Below are positions 33,585 through 46,060 of a DNA stretch of 64,000 nt, in pieces. This DNA comes from Rehmannia glutinosa (Eukaryota > Streptophyta > Magnoliopsida > Lamiales > Orobanchaceae). The notes beneath the pieces are model-generated. The model saw only the letters and a program-made list of their open reading frames with translations. It did no database searches and was not told the origin of the DNA. Position numbers and translations under genes: made by a program. The stretch is from contig JABTTQ020001487.1 of NCBI GenBank assembly GCA_016081115.2, positions 682,001-746,000 of the forward strand. The letters are read 5' to 3'. The stretch's first letter is position 1. Each line of letters opens with the position of its first letter.

Positions 33585-35002
33585 CAGTGTTATAAAAATC
33601 GGCCTAGGCGCCCCTAGGCATATCGATTTCGCTAAAATCGCCAAAAAAAAATTGTTTCGGACAAAAATTGGCTTAGGCGCCCGCCTAGGAGGCCAATCGC
33701 GCAGAGGCGCCTGCCTACACTACAAAAAAAATTGTGTTTAGTAACGCTAAAATTTTCACTTGGTGACACTTATTAGCGTCACAAGGTATATTACCTACGC
33801 TTTTGAAAGCGTCATGAGTTGTGTTGTTAAATTTGATGTCACGAAAATATCCGTGACGCAAGATCTATGCATAGGTAAATCGCATTTCCTGACGCTTTTA
33901 TCAAATGTGTCAGTATGTGGTGATACTATTTTCTATCACAATTAATAAAGATTTAATATATTTTAAATGAAGCTTTGCTTAAGCTAAACGCGTTATTAAA
34001 TTTAGGGATGCTATAAAGCGTCTTTAAAGTCGCGACGCTTTTGAAAATTAGTGTCATTAAAAATTGTGACGAATTTTACATTTATGCTTTTGTAAAATTT
34101 TATTAAAGATCAATTATTTATTAGTTTTTTTAAAAAAAAATTAAACTTAATGTTTAATTTTTGACTCATTTAAATATATTTGTTGTTAGTCAATTATACA
34201 CCATATGGTCTCTATTTATTAACTCTCAAAGTTACTCTCAACACTTCAATCTTTCGATGTGTATGGGATAGATATTCTAATTTTTTACTTTGTGACGCTT
34301 TTTAATAAGTGTCGTTATTTTAATGACACAAACAATAAAAGTGTAAGTAAATTTTAAAAATTTGGCGACAAATAAAAAAAATCGATAGGTAAAATAGAAA
34401 GAGTCATCAATTTTATGACTCTTTTTAATAAGTGACGTCATTTTAATGACACAAACAATAAAAATGTAAGTAAATTTTAAAAATTTAGCGACAAATAAAA
34501 AATTGTGTAAGTAAATTAGAAAATGTCATCAATTTTATGACGCTTTTTACTAAGCGTTATCATTTTAAGGACACAAATAAAAAAAACATAAGTAAATTCT
34601 ATAATTATCGTGTCACTTCTATAAGAAGTCGGCAACTTTATAAAAATAATGACGCTTCAATAAAAGTGTCATTAAATTGACTAAAATGCTAACAGTTTCT
34701 AGTAAGTGTCACTAATTTTTATAGTTAACAATGCTTTTTAAAAAACGTCATTAAATACTTATTTATAATAATGCTTTTTGGTAGTGTCATTAAATTTATG
34801 TTGGGATAGATCATTTTTCTTGTAGTGTTAGGCGACCAAAAAACTGGGCCTAGGCGCCCGCCTAGGTGGGCTAGGAGGCAAAAATCGGCCAAAAATTGTA
34901 AAAATTAAAAAAAAAAAAAAAGGAAAAAAAGAAGAGAAAAACAATACTATTTTTTGGCGCTGGGTCACACCCGACTATTGCCTAGCGATTTCTGCAACCT
35001 TG
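33585..35002. mobile_element. hAT-type MITE with perfect 8-base duplication
   Basis: Starts CAGTGTTATAAAAATCGG and ends GCGATTTCTGCAACCTTG, imperfect inverted ends. The 8-base target duplication ATCTATAT is perfect (33577-33584 and 35003-35010), as expected for hAT transposition. GGCCTAGGCGCC-type words appear near both ends. Once the inner CACTA element is taken out only about 308 bases remain, with no transposase. Confidence 0.85.
33718..34827. mobile_element. CACTA-type MITE nested in the hAT MITE
   Basis: Ends CACTACAAAAAAAATTG and, inverted, CACTACAAGAAAAATG, the CACTA (En/Spm) terminal signature. The expected 3-base duplication reads CTA and TTA, one mismatch. Inside are many copies of GTGACGCTTTT/AAGCGTCA-like subterminal repeats, the likely transposase-binding sites. 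No coding capacity. Confidence 0.85.
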
Positions 35003-35010
35003 ATCTATAT

Positions 35011-35591
35011 AATCTATTTTATCTATATGATCCATTTTTAGTTAGTATTTGGATTTCCTATAACTTTGACAAATAAATCTGCGATACCAAAATTTTGTCA
35101 TTTCACAAATTTTGTCCTAGTACTAAAACTATTAAACTATTATATATTATATATAAGGTGCATAAGTTTGGTGATGCTTGATGTGGCATATTTCTAACAT
35201 TTGGTGCTTATCATGCATCTTGCTTTTTTGATAAATTTGATTTGCATGGAAGAAAAGAATAATAAAAAGAATATTAACCATTTCAAATTAATGAGTGCAG
35301 TTTTGCATGGAAGAAAGGATAATACAACGAATATTATCTATATTTCAAATGAGTGCGCATTATATTTATTGGCGGTGAAAATGAAATTTCTTAGTGCGTT
35401 TGTGGACTATGTGCTAGGTTTTGGCCAAAAAAATTACCCAGCTTTAAATTAGCATGACTAGCCCTGACGTTGTTATATTTGTGCTTGATTATGAAACAGT
35501 GGCAAGATGCTAAAAATTGCGGCGTGATATTAATCTAGTCTTTTTCTTTCTCACCGAATTTTTCAAGATTCTATGTTCTTACAACAGTAAC
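35011..35591. other. Intergenic DNA with a small tandem duplication
   Basis: No gene. A segment starting TTTGCATGGAAGAAA (about 35240-35297) is repeated at about 35302-35360 with small changes. Confidence 0.5.
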
Positions 35592-36179
35592 CAGGGACGG
35601 AACCAGGATTGGACACTGAGGGGGCCAATAATCGGAAAATAAAATATTTTTACTTTATATAATAATAAATTTAAAATATATTATATATATGCATCAAATA
35701 CGATGTTAATACTCATCGTTAAGTATCCAAAAATAAATAAATACAATCCTAATATACTAAAATTCAGAATGTCTCTCTTGCTTATCAGAGAAATTATATC
35801 AACATATATTATTAGCAAACAATCTATGAAAAAATGTTCCTTTTTTGTGTCTTCGTCTACAAAAAAAAAGGAATAAATATTGTCTAGGTAAATCATAGGT
35901 TTCACCTAAAATTGCTTTAATCTCAGTATCTAATCAATAACCTATTAAAAATAAAAAAAGAAAAATTAATTAATATTAATGAGGTCTTGGATAAGATTTC
36001 ATTGATCATCATACTATTTTCCAATTGGTTAATCAACAATTACTAAACCAAAATAAAAGAATAAATTGGATTTTTTTTAAAAGCAAGAAAAATTTGAATT
36101 AAGCCCAAAGTTTATATATAAAACATAAAAAACTAAAAATGTTGGGGAGGGGCTCCCCATATACATAGGTCTGCCCCTG
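35592..36179. mobile_element. hAT-like MITE with CAGGG...CCCTG ends
   Basis: Starts CAGGGACGGAACCAGG and ends, inverted, CAGGGGCAGACCTATG. The flanks ACAGTAAC and ACAGTAGA agree at six of eight bases, a decayed 8-base duplication. The interior is AT-rich with no coding. The short element at 53706-53881 has similar ends. Confidence 0.65.
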
Positions 36180-37404
36180 ACAGTAGACTCATTACTATGA
36201 AGTGGAACTTATGTTTTATTTAATTTTGTGTTTTCACAAAAGATGAAATTAACGTGGGTAGTTCTCTCCCAAATATATATATGGATGGGATCTTGTGTGG
36301 CAGCCTCTTACCGTGTGGCAGTGTGGATTGATCACATCCATCCACACCTTTTATTTAATGGTCCAGATTGCTATTAAAAATAAATGATTTATCAATTAAT
36401 TAGTTGGTGGAAAGGGCATAATAGTAACTAGCAAAATGTCATAAAATCACGCCCCCACAATCAAGGGATTGATTAATATCACGTTTTCATACACTAGAAG
36501 AAAAATGCCAATAGACAACGGATTTTATCCGTTGTCAATTAAGGATAATAACCGTTGTAGATGAAGGTGTTGTACAAGAGGTATCATAAAGACAACGGTT
36601 AATAACTGTTGTATTTGTCCCAAAACGCAATGGTTTTTAACTGTTGTTTTTTATGGTAAACCACAACAGGTAAAAACTGTTGTCATTTACGATAATCGAC
36701 AACGGTGACAAACCGTTGTAGTTATGATAAAAGATAACAGTTAGAAACCATTTCACAATTCGTTGTCTTGTAGACATAGACCACGGGTTAAAACCGTTGT
36801 CATTGTGGTACGACTTTTACAACACCTCCATCTACAACAGTTCATTTTTTAAAAAGACAATGGTTGAGAACCATTGTGTTTGTAATCTTTCACAACGGTT
36901 TCAAATCGTGGTCCAGCTCTGCTGGTGATTGCTTGTATCTTTCATGACGGTTTTCAAATCGTGGTCTTTTCTGTTGATTATTGTTGCATAGCCTCATTTA
37001 TTTATTCATAATTTTCCTATATTACAATTTACAAACATAATTATAAACTCACAAAACTAAATTAAAACATCAAATTAAACTAGTTAATACTTCAAATTCA
37101 TTAATATATGTCTAAAAAGAGCAACATAATATCAAGATATATACATAACATCAACAGTTGCAAATTAACATCAAGCGAAGAAGTAAAATCTAGAGTTTGA
37201 ATTCCATAACACTAGAGAAACCCAAATATCTGCTTAACATCAAGTGCATAGCTTCTTCAAAATTCTTTTCCATCTGACACCTTCCAAAAACCAACTGCAT
37301 GCCACAACAAAATACATGTTATTACTATATTTTGAATACTCTCAACTTCTCAATATATATATGCAACTGAAGAAAAAATTAAATATTACACATAGTTGAT
37401 CATC

Positions 37405-37565
37405 TATAAAGTCACTGAACAATATAACTGATATGGCATAAATGAAGAGAAAATTGAAGAATCTGACTGACATGGCATAAATGAAGAGAAAATTGAACAA
37501 TCCAGCTGATCATATGGCATAAATGAAGAGAAAATTGAACAATCCAGTTGATCATATGGCATTTC
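37405..37565. repeat. Three to four tandem units of about 46 bases
   Basis: The unit contains CATATGGCATAAATGAAGAG and AAAATTGAACAATCC, repeated within the CACTA element; later copies are closest to each other. Confidence 0.75.
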
Positions 37566-39012
37566 AAATTAGTTCATGAATACTAACACCGCATAAAAAG
37601 AACTACATATACCTCTTGCACTACGACTTTGGTCTCAAATGACCTAATTAATAAAACAAAATCATGTCTCATTTAGAGCATGTAATCTAATAAATTATGG
37701 TGTCAACACATCAAATCACATTAAAGCCCCCATTGGAATGGCACATAATTTAGAAAAGCGTTAATTTTATTTTTTGGAAATATAGCATAATTAAATACTA
37801 TTTCCCTTAAAATTAGTGGTAAGAAGTTAGTAGTGTAAAAATATTATTTTAAATGAAATGGTACCATTGGAAACAAAATTTTCATTTTAAGAAATAAAAA
37901 ACTTATTTTGAGACATCCTAACAAGTAAAAATGAAAATAGAATGGATTTATTAAGGACACAGATAATAACAAAAAACCTCTTAAAAAGCATTTGATCATA
38001 TATAGGATTACAAAATTTTAATTTTTACCCAGCACAGATCAATTCCCAAAAACTGAAAATGGTCTACCCATCATTTTCATAAGCATACAACAGTTTCTGA
38101 TTATGATCCCCGAAAGGGCATCCAAAAACTGTAACTTAATCTTTTATAAAACATTATTTAGCTTCCTACCCTCACTTCATAAAAACTAAATGCTAGCATT
38201 GAATATTAACTTTTTTTGCCTACATCTTAATATAAAATGCCAGTTAATTAAATTAAAAGTGAAGATTGCTATGACTACTGCTAGTTGTTGATAAAAAAAC
38301 AAAAGTCAACCTTTAGAGGACTCATTAATTCTAACCGCATTCACGTAGTATGGTAACAAATCACAAGTTAAAAAACATTCTATGGCCAAAAATTAAAAAA
38401 TATTGCAACTGGACCGATCAACTGTCAAAAAAAATACTCTAAGGCCCAAATAAAAAAACATTGCCACATAGAACCATTGCCACAGTGGGGGATTTAGTTG
38501 CTTCAATAATTCATCCAACATCGCTTCCCCATTTCAACACATAGATTGTTAAAGAAATGAAGATGATTTACTTTAAATAAATATGTTCTAGCTTTTAGAT
38601 GCATCCTTTTAGGACATGCAAGTCGAGGAATATGTAATAGCATCCAATAACTGCAATTCTCTGATGGACCACTAATTTAGAGCCTAACATTTTTGAACTC
38701 AAAAAATGTGTATAATTATTGCATAGAAAAGGTCAAAATTTAAATGTGCATCTATAGAGAGATAAAAGGACAGGATTTTAAAACATTTTGCATAATACCC
38801 TCATTTTTTAACTATATCCTTTGAAATTAATCATTGTTGCCAAAACCCAAATCCCCTTTTACTTCATAATAATAATGTAATTTTGAGCCCTAATATATTC
38901 AAATAGATATAGTGACTAGCTGTACATATATAATTTATAATAGTAAATTCAAAATGAGGACACAAGCACAGAAGAGCATGTATTAAATACACATGTGCAA
39001 TTTTTTTTTAAA

Positions 39013-39192
39013 ATTGATACCTTAACATGTCAAAAAACCACTTGTCCACTTCAATATTCAACACCTATAGCAGGGGAAAGAAAACACCAAGGTTAATTGT
39101 TTTGAAAATGATACCTTGACATGTCAAAAAACCTTTAGTCCACTTCAATGTTCAACACCTATAGCAGGGGGGAAAGAAAACACCAAGGTTAG
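39013..39192. repeat. Tandem duplication of about 93 bases
   Basis: Two copies carrying CACTTCAATATTCAACACC (39044 onward) and CACTTCAATGTTCAACACC (39136 onward), each followed by TATAGCAGGGG and GAAAACACCAAGGTTA. Confidence 0.8.
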
Positions 39193-42124
39193 TGTCCTTC
39201 AATGCAAAAATGAAAAACAGGAAAGGAACAACACTTTGAGAGAAACTAATACCAACATGAACCTCTAAGCAAATTACAAACATCAATATCTGGACAGCAA
39301 TGACAACATGCCAGTACTGCATACTTAAGTAGGTGGAAATCACAAACTTTCTTTTCTCATGTTTACTGGAAACCAAACGCAACAATTCTCCAAAAACATA
39401 TGAGAAAATTAAGAAAATGTGAAAACTTCTTCCACTAAAACAGGTCAACACTCAAAAGACCCACTGAAGATTTCCCCATAAGAAAGTGGATTAAATAGAG
39501 GGATTTGACAAGCAGAGCACACATCTGTGAGAAAATTTATGTACTCAGTCCCAAATTAAGAAAACTCAAAAGGTTAACACATGATTTGCAGCATCCACCA
39601 GCATTTCTCAACAAATATTCATACAGTAATCAAAGACTATTATCTCCTTAGGTTAATGACAAACCTCAAGAAAATGAAAAATTCAGCCACAATAAATTCA
39701 ACTCACAAGTAGCCAGACATTGCCATATGATTAAAGATGAAAGTAAATGTGTGTAACACACATCAGCCAAGTTAAAACACACAAGACATATATATATAGT
39801 TCAATAATGACAGAAATGAAAAATAGACAGGGAATAAGAAGGACAAAACATTGCACTGGAAAATTAACTTAAAGCTAAGTGTAAAAGCAACCTTCAGATA
39901 CTTCAAGTTTCATTTTGTACACAAAAACACGCCTAGAATACAGCGAAAACTGGAGGATAAAGGGGAACCCTGAAAAATTATACATTATCAAATAAGATAC
40001 CGTGAAGTAGAGAAAGTAAAAAAAGAAAACAAAAAAAAACCTAACACCACGAATAATCACGGGAGCCAAGAAATTAAGGGTGATTTAAAGAAAATATATA
40101 GCATTTTCACATACATACACAAAAACAATTCGCGTAAACATGATTATAACAATTGCTTAGGTCGTCAGAGAAGAATGTTACCCAATAGGCACCCTCACTT
40201 GACAATACTAAAAGAGAATTATCCGAGTTGTTTCTCCCTGTTAATCAACTTTGAAATCGACGCTAGGGTTGGGGGCTAGGGCTTCTGGAAAATCAACGCT
40301 GAGAGAGGCAGGGAGGGGAATTCACGCTTCACGGTGAGAGATGGAGGGAAGTTTACGCTGAGAGAGGGAATAATATTTTTGCTTTAGAAAAGGTTTAGTT
40401 ATAATAAGATAAATAAATAATAACCAATAAAAAAAAGATAAATAAATAATAAATAAATAAGAAATAATTCTAATAGGAGGATTTTGATAGGAAAGGTTAG
40501 AAATTTTTTATTTAACTATAAAATTTTATGTAAATTTAAAATTTCAACTAAATATAAAATCTAATTTGTAAATTCTGTTTAAAATTTTAAAATATATATT
40601 ATTAACTAAAAATATTTAATGTAAATATTTAACATTACCAAGCATTTTATATAAGTATAACATTTTTTTTTGTAGATAAGTATAACATTATTTTTTTTGT
40701 AGATAAGTATAACATTATTTAAAGTATGCTAATGACAACGATTTTCTAGAAACTTTGTTAAAAAAACTCCTTTCAAAAAAAAAAGAAACTTTGTTAAAAA
40801 ACATGCCAAACGAAACGTTAATTGTTATTAATCGACAACGGTTTTACGAATCGTTGTTACACCCATTGTCGATTCTAAAACACGCTAATACACAACGGTT
40901 ACGCCAAACGTTGTCATTTATAGGCACTAATCTACAACGGTTCCAAATAACCGTTGTCACAACCGTTGTAGTTGAAAACAAACGACGCTAATATACAACG
41001 GTTGAACTAAAACCGTTGTTGTTTTCATTAAAAGCCGCTCTGAGACAACCGATTTCTTAAACACCGTAGTGTTTTATGTAAAATACAACAGTTCAGCTTG
41101 AAACTGTTATCTTTATAGTGTTGTCTATTACCATTTTTGTTGTACTGGTGAAACTGAAATTGTGCACCATTTTATTAGATGAACTGTACACCATTTAATA
41201 ACTGGACTGTACACCATTTTATATCTAACAGTGCATCATTGCATAAATAATTGTACACCATTCAATCCCAGCGATTTTTATGGGATTTGATTTTATTATT
41301 ATTCTTGTTTTCCATTTTATCTCGAACTGTACACTATTTAATAACTATCTGTGCACCATTTTATATCTAACAGTGCATTACTGCATAATTAATTGTACAT
41401 CATCTAAAGGAACTATAAAGAAAAAAATGGTATAACCATCTTCCCATTTAATAACTTAACTGTGCACCATTTTATATCTAACAGTGCATCATTGTATAAC
41501 TAATTGTACATTATCTAAAAGCCCTATAAAGACAAAATGGTGTAACCACTTTCCCATAATGACGCACTACAATCATGGATGTGATAAAGATCACGTTTCC
41601 ATAACTGCATTATGCACCATTTTAATAGCTGGACTGCGCACCATTTAATAACTAATTGTGCACCATTTTATATCTAATTGCATCATTGTATAACTAATTG
41701 TACATCACTGTGAGGTTCATCATTGTATAACTAATTGTACATCATTATGAGTAACCCACAATTGAATGAAAAGCGGGAATAATCGTAAAATCAAATCCTA
41801 TAAAAATCGTTGGGATTGAATGGTGTACAATTATTTATACAATGATGCACTGTTAGATATAAAATTGTGTACAATCAGTTATTAAATGGTGCACAGTTCA
41901 ACTATTAAAATTGTGCAAAATTCAGTTATGGAAACGTGATATTAATCAATCCCTAGATTGCAATTCTAGACCATTTTGAGTTCAAGTATATAATAAATTA
42001 TGGATAAAAAACAAATTAACAATTTTTTAGGAGGTAGTCTAATGTTAGCTACGGTCTAACAGTTAGATGGATCCAGTCTAATGGATTTCTCTGATTCGGA
42101 CCCATAGCCCAGTGACCCAACGGA

Positions 42125-42490
42125 ATGTCTAATATCTTTTAGAGGACCTATTAATATTTTTCAGTGGACTACTAATACTTTTTAATAAAATATTCTTCAT
42201 GTGTGAATTACTGGAAACCTTTTAGGGGAAAACTAATATTTTTTAAGGGAATTACTAATATTTTTTGACAGAAATAACTAATATTTTTTAGTGACGTTAT
42301 TAAATATTTTCAAGTGAACTACGTACTAATTATACTTTTCAGATTGACTAATAATACTTTTCAGATGAAAAACCTAATACTTTTCAGCGCTCCCGTGATA
42401 CTATATCACTGTCTAATATTATAAAAACTAATACTTTCAAGTAAACTACGTAATAATACTTTTTAGAAGGACTGCTAATACTTTCATGGA
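42125..42490 (+). repeat. Degenerate array of ACTAATACTTTTCAG units
   Basis: At least twelve imperfect copies of a 15-25 base unit centred on CTAATATTTTT or CTAATACTTTTCAG. On either side, GGATCCAGTCTAATGGATTT (about 42070) and an imperfect inverse at 42540-42590 suggest the array lies inside a short inverted-repeat element. No coding. Confidence 0.6.
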
Positions 42491-43329
42491 GACTGCCAAT
42501 ACCATCCCTACTAATAAAACAAAAATACCACAGGGTCGGTTTTGGGATCCGTCTAATGAATTTTGGCCCATTAGATCGTTTGACGGGAGTTTTTTCATTC
42601 TAGACCTATTGTCCCAGCATATGAGATCTTCTATTGCAAGATTGTGTTTCAGCGCATATTCCACCATAAGGATAATTGTCTCGTGTATAACACTTATCAT
42701 ATTAAAAACTTATAATTTATGCTTGAAAATTAACATTATAAGTGTCATACACGTGTCAATCATCCATGCGGTTGGAATATGATATGAATCACGATTTTGG
42801 AATAAAAGATCTCATTCGCACGTCGTCCCAACTCCCAACACCCCTAAAATAAGTTAGTGGTTATATTTGTTGTATTTTGTACTTTTTGTTGTAAATGTTT
42901 AAAATTCAAGAAAATTTGATTACAAAATTGCTCGATATGAGTGCACAGTAAAGATCAATTTCAAGCTAATGATGTTGTTACGTAGGCAAATGTCCAATTT
43001 TCAATGGATCTGCGGTATTTTATCTTGAAATCATTTTTTTCTTTAAACTTTTTTTTGCCTAATTTCTCGTTATTAGATTGGATTGCACTGGATTATTTGT
43101 CTCAATACGATTGCAGCTAGCACTACCATTAAATAAAATTTTGTTCATGCAGATCTTGTTATAAATGTCAAATGATATAAATTATAGTTTTGATGCTTTC
43201 GTAAATTATATTATACAATATATATATACCTCTTATGATTTATTTTGACATTGATTCTCAATTTGCATATTACATTGTAAAGTGGATAAAGCTAGAACTC
43301 ACCAAGACTACTTCCTTGCTACTCATAAC
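42491..43329. other. AT-rich intergenic DNA
   Basis: No supported gene. From about 43210 it is related to 720-830 (see that repeat). The open stretch at 42486-42782 has no recognisable protein and overlaps the inverted-repeat edge. Confidence 0.5.
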
Positions 43330-43341
43330 TAAGAAATTACA

Positions 43342-43591
43342 GCCCAGATCAGGGGCATAGCTCAACTAGTGAAGGATCTGGGTGATGTGATATCTGCTTC
43401 GCTGGCACCCACAGTGTACATGTTCGAATCCCCTTGGTAGCAGGATGGAGAAGGATTTCTGATGTGGTGACTCATTCTAAAGAAGCTCAGGACCCTGACT
43501 CGTTGAGATATATCCCTCAATTCACCTCATCCACAAAGCTTTAAAAGCGGAGCAGTGGAGGTCCTCAGGAATGGGGTTCATCCTTTATAAA
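43342..43591 (+). mobile_element. tRNA-derived SINE
   Basis: About 250 bases. It has a pol III A-box-like TAGCTCAACTAGTG at 43358-43371 and a B-box TGTTCGAATCCCC at 43421-43433, at the spacing found in tRNA-derived SINEs. It is flanked by a perfect 12-base duplication TAAGAAATTACA (43330-43341 and 43592-43603). It ends CCTTTATAAA, without a long poly(A). The related sequence at 720-880 lacks this insertion. It depends on an LTR-independent (LINE-encoded) machinery for movement. Confidence 0.88.
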
Positions 43592-43603
43592 TAAGAAATT
43601 ACA

Positions 43604-44128
43604 TTTTGCTAAAACATTGTACGTGTAATAAATTGCAAAATGCTTTAAAGTTCATTTAATAAAAGTGGCTAAACACTACCTTGTCTTCACTCTTTTCTTT
43701 TCTTTTAATTTTTTTTTTTTGGGACACATACCTTGTCTTTACCCTTCTATATATTGATAAACTGTCTCTTATCTAATGATCAAACATAAAACAGATTAAT
43801 GAACTATTAAAAGAACATGATCCGAACAATTAAATTGATCCTTTTGGGCATGTTTGAAGCACTCTATATTAATAAAAAGGAGTCTTATCTAATAATTTGT
43901 TTTTTCATTATTTCACTCTATATATTATTTCTGATTTATTACACATATATATTCATAAGATAAATATGTATTAATAGTTATCTGAAAATAAATTAGCTCA
44001 TAATTTTCATGAATAAATGTGATACATGGGCAGTGAATAGAAGTACAATAAGAAAATTGGGACAAAAAATTTGAAATTAATATGAGGTCGGGTAAAGGGA
44101 CCTTACTTAGGGATGGCAATGGACGGGT
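43604..44128. other. AT-rich intergenic DNA
   Basis: The first 40 bases continue the repeat shared with 840-880. After that no gene or repeat is recognised. Confidence 0.5.
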
Positions 44129-44752
44129 TCAAACACGACCCCGTCCATTGAAAAAGAGGATTTTCAATTGAGTGAGAGATAAAAAAAAAAAACTCCCTGA
44201 GTTAATTTGATGTGGCTCCTCTTGTGAGATCGGATTGGACTTTTCAAAAGTCCCCTCCAAATTTTGAAGGATGTCCACCTTTTTCATATTGGGCATTTCC
44301 TCAACATGTTCATGATTTTCTACTTCATCAGATCCCAAGAATGATGACAACTTTTTATTATTAATTTGGTCAATCATTTGTTGGAGTGACTTGGATATAT
44401 GTTGACATTTAATCTCAATTTGTTGAAATCTTATCTCGGCTCGTAGTATTCTATCCTCAATGTCCCGATATCTTATCGTACTCTCTACGATAAATTGAGC
44501 AAGAATTTTCTCTAATTTGGACTGACGTTTTATCTCAACTTGTTGTTTTCTTGTCTCACAGTCAACTAAGAATTGATAAAATGTTTCCTCCAAGTGAGGC
44601 AATTGTTCTTGTGGCTGATAAGAGATTTCATGATTTGTAATTTCCTCGGCCCATATATTTTCTTGAGGTGGATAATAAGGAACGAAAGTGTTTACTCCTT
44701 GACTTCCAAAAATCCATGTAGTATCATCGGTTGGCCAATTATAAGCATACAT
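44129..44752 (-). pseudogene. Gag-tail-like frame of a minus-strand gypsy element
   Basis: An open frame of 207 codons, beginning MYAYNWPTDDTTW. The middle (about residues 50-125) is a long charged helix with heptad character (RKQQVEIKRQSKLEKILAQF, ILRAEIRFQQIEIKCQHISK), as in the linker after the capsid region of plant Ty3/gypsy gags. No capsid, zinc knuckle or pol motif is present. It sits 128 bases from the PBS, far too close for a full gag to fit, so this appears to be a shortened, LARD-like derivative that kept an open frame. Function unknown. Confidence 0.5.
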
Positions 44753-44880
44753 TATATTTCATCCAACGATGTGCCTCCAATAAAAAAAAATTAAACAAAT
44801 TAAAACAATAAAGAACGAAAGAAAAATAAAAAATAGACAAATTACAACTAGGCAATCAACCTTGATATCACACAAAACAC

Positions 44881-44900
44881 ATTCCCCGGCAACGGCGCCA
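44881..44900 (-). other. tRNA-Asp-type primer-binding site
   Basis: On the minus strand TGGCGCCGTTGCCGGGGAAT, the site typical of plant Athila/Tat-type gypsy elements. It lies six bases from the LTR edge at 44907. Confidence 0.9.
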
Positions 44901-44906
44901 AAAACT

Positions 44907-46060
44907 TGTTAGGGGTAAAAACACTCACCTAATTTACCGCTAGTGTACGGTTGTCAAGTTTTAATATAGTGTAATGAGTAGGATTGTCGTATCCATAAGG
45001 AATGTGTTTGTAAGTACCAAGTATAAATTACCTCTGCTATATTTGGCTGATCAATAATAGATGGATTTGTGGATTTATAATTAACAATAATGAAATATAA
45101 ATAAAAATAAAAACATCTAAATTTACGGGAGAATTATTCTAGAGATTGATTTCTTCAAGTTATCACTTATATAAGATAAACAATCTATCTATTTCAAGCA
45201 ATGGTTCTAAGTTGAAATTCCCAATTTAATCAACTACCTCTCGCGAGTGCCTAGTGATTTTAAATTATAAACAAGATTTCAATATCTCTATAAAAATCTC
45301 AAGAATTATATTTCTAAATAGGTCAGTGGAATTTCTACAACAACTTCAAAGGATTTATAAATTTGTTTCGATTATATAATTTCCTATATTGTGTTATTCT
45401 AGATTTGGTATTAAACCCCTTCTCTCGAATGTGGATTAACACATCATGCATCAAAGATTAATGGCCAGGTAATCAAGATGTAATTAATACAAATAACACA
45501 AATAAACCATGAATTGCACTGAATAAAATAAATCTACAAATCAAGTATAAGATCAAACAAAATTACATCAAGCCCCTAGAATATCTAATTAATACATAAA
45601 ACTAAGTATACCGCGGTACACAAGTGTGTACCGCGGTACTTTTATTAATTTTTTTTCTTTCTCAATTTCTTCTTTTTTTTTCTTTTTCCTTTTTGTTATT
45701 TCTTATTTTTTCGCTTCTTTTCTTTTTCTTTTCTTTTTTGCTTTTCTTTTCTTTTTGCTTTTCTTTTCTTTTTTCTTTTTTTTTCTTTTTCCGTTCTTTC
45801 ACCGCCATGATTCATTTTTCACCGTTTTCCGCCCGTTTCTTAATTTCTCGGTACCTTGATACCTATTACAAATCAATTTACAATTTCAACAATAATCTGG
45901 ACTTAATCTACTCAAAATAGCACATTTTTTAAGTCTAGGATACCTATTTTATTGGTAAAATTCCAACCTAACAATAAATGAGTCAAATTCAAACTTTGAG
46001 AAACTCAGTTTAGCTTAGTTTGATTGCCGCACTAATCACCTAGTGAACAGTGATCCCTCT
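44907..46060 (-). repeat. Gypsy LTR D (right end uncertain)
   Basis: On the plus strand it starts TGTTAGGGGTAAAAAC next to the PBS. The signature CGTATCCATAAGGAATGTG (44988-45006) is the inverse counterpart of the CTC-GTGGGAATGACACTCGG type of block in LTR B. It contains two GTACCGCGGTAC palindromes (45608-45640) and a T/C-rich stretch. The outer end is not fixed; 46060 is an estimate. Confidence 0.65.
45646..45800 (+). repeat. (TTTTC)n low-complexity tract
   Basis: Nearly only T and C, mostly TTTTCTTTTC. It produces long Phe/Leu/Ser frames that are not genes. Confidence 0.9.

Larger units (their letters stand above)
36492..41147. mobile_element. 4.7-kb non-autonomous CACTA-type element
   Basis: Left end CACTAGAAGAAAAATGCC, right end (inverted) CAGTACAACAAAAATGG; both go on with AATAGACAAC. 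The subterminal regions (36511-36960 and 40735-41120) hold many ACAACGGTT/AACCGTTGT units, often as inverted pairs. The expected 3-base duplication is not visible, so the exact edges are uncertain. No transposase frame is found. A GC-richer stretch with AACCCTAGCG on the minus strand at 40255-40370 resembles the 5' leader of a transcript. Confidence 0.75.
36282..41960. mobile_element. MITE-like repeat split by a CACTA element
   Basis: After a short (TA)n tract the sequence GGATGGGATCTTGTGTGGC begins. ATTGATTAATATCACGTTTT at about 36470 is found inverted at about 41925-41960 (AAACGTGATATTAATCAATC), so both ends of one element survive around the CACTA insertion. The right part, 41148-41920, is packed with TGTGCACCATTT and GTGCATCATTG words in both orientations. 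The far right end has no TA tract and may be eroded. Confidence 0.55.

Noticed and set aside
43342..43450. A tRNA gene, because of the A and B boxes
   Set aside because: No acceptor stem or cloverleaf closes; flanking duplications show it is a SINE.
45624..45920. Long Phe/Leu/Ser-rich open frames
   Set aside because: Product of the TTTTC low-complexity tract; no real protein composition.
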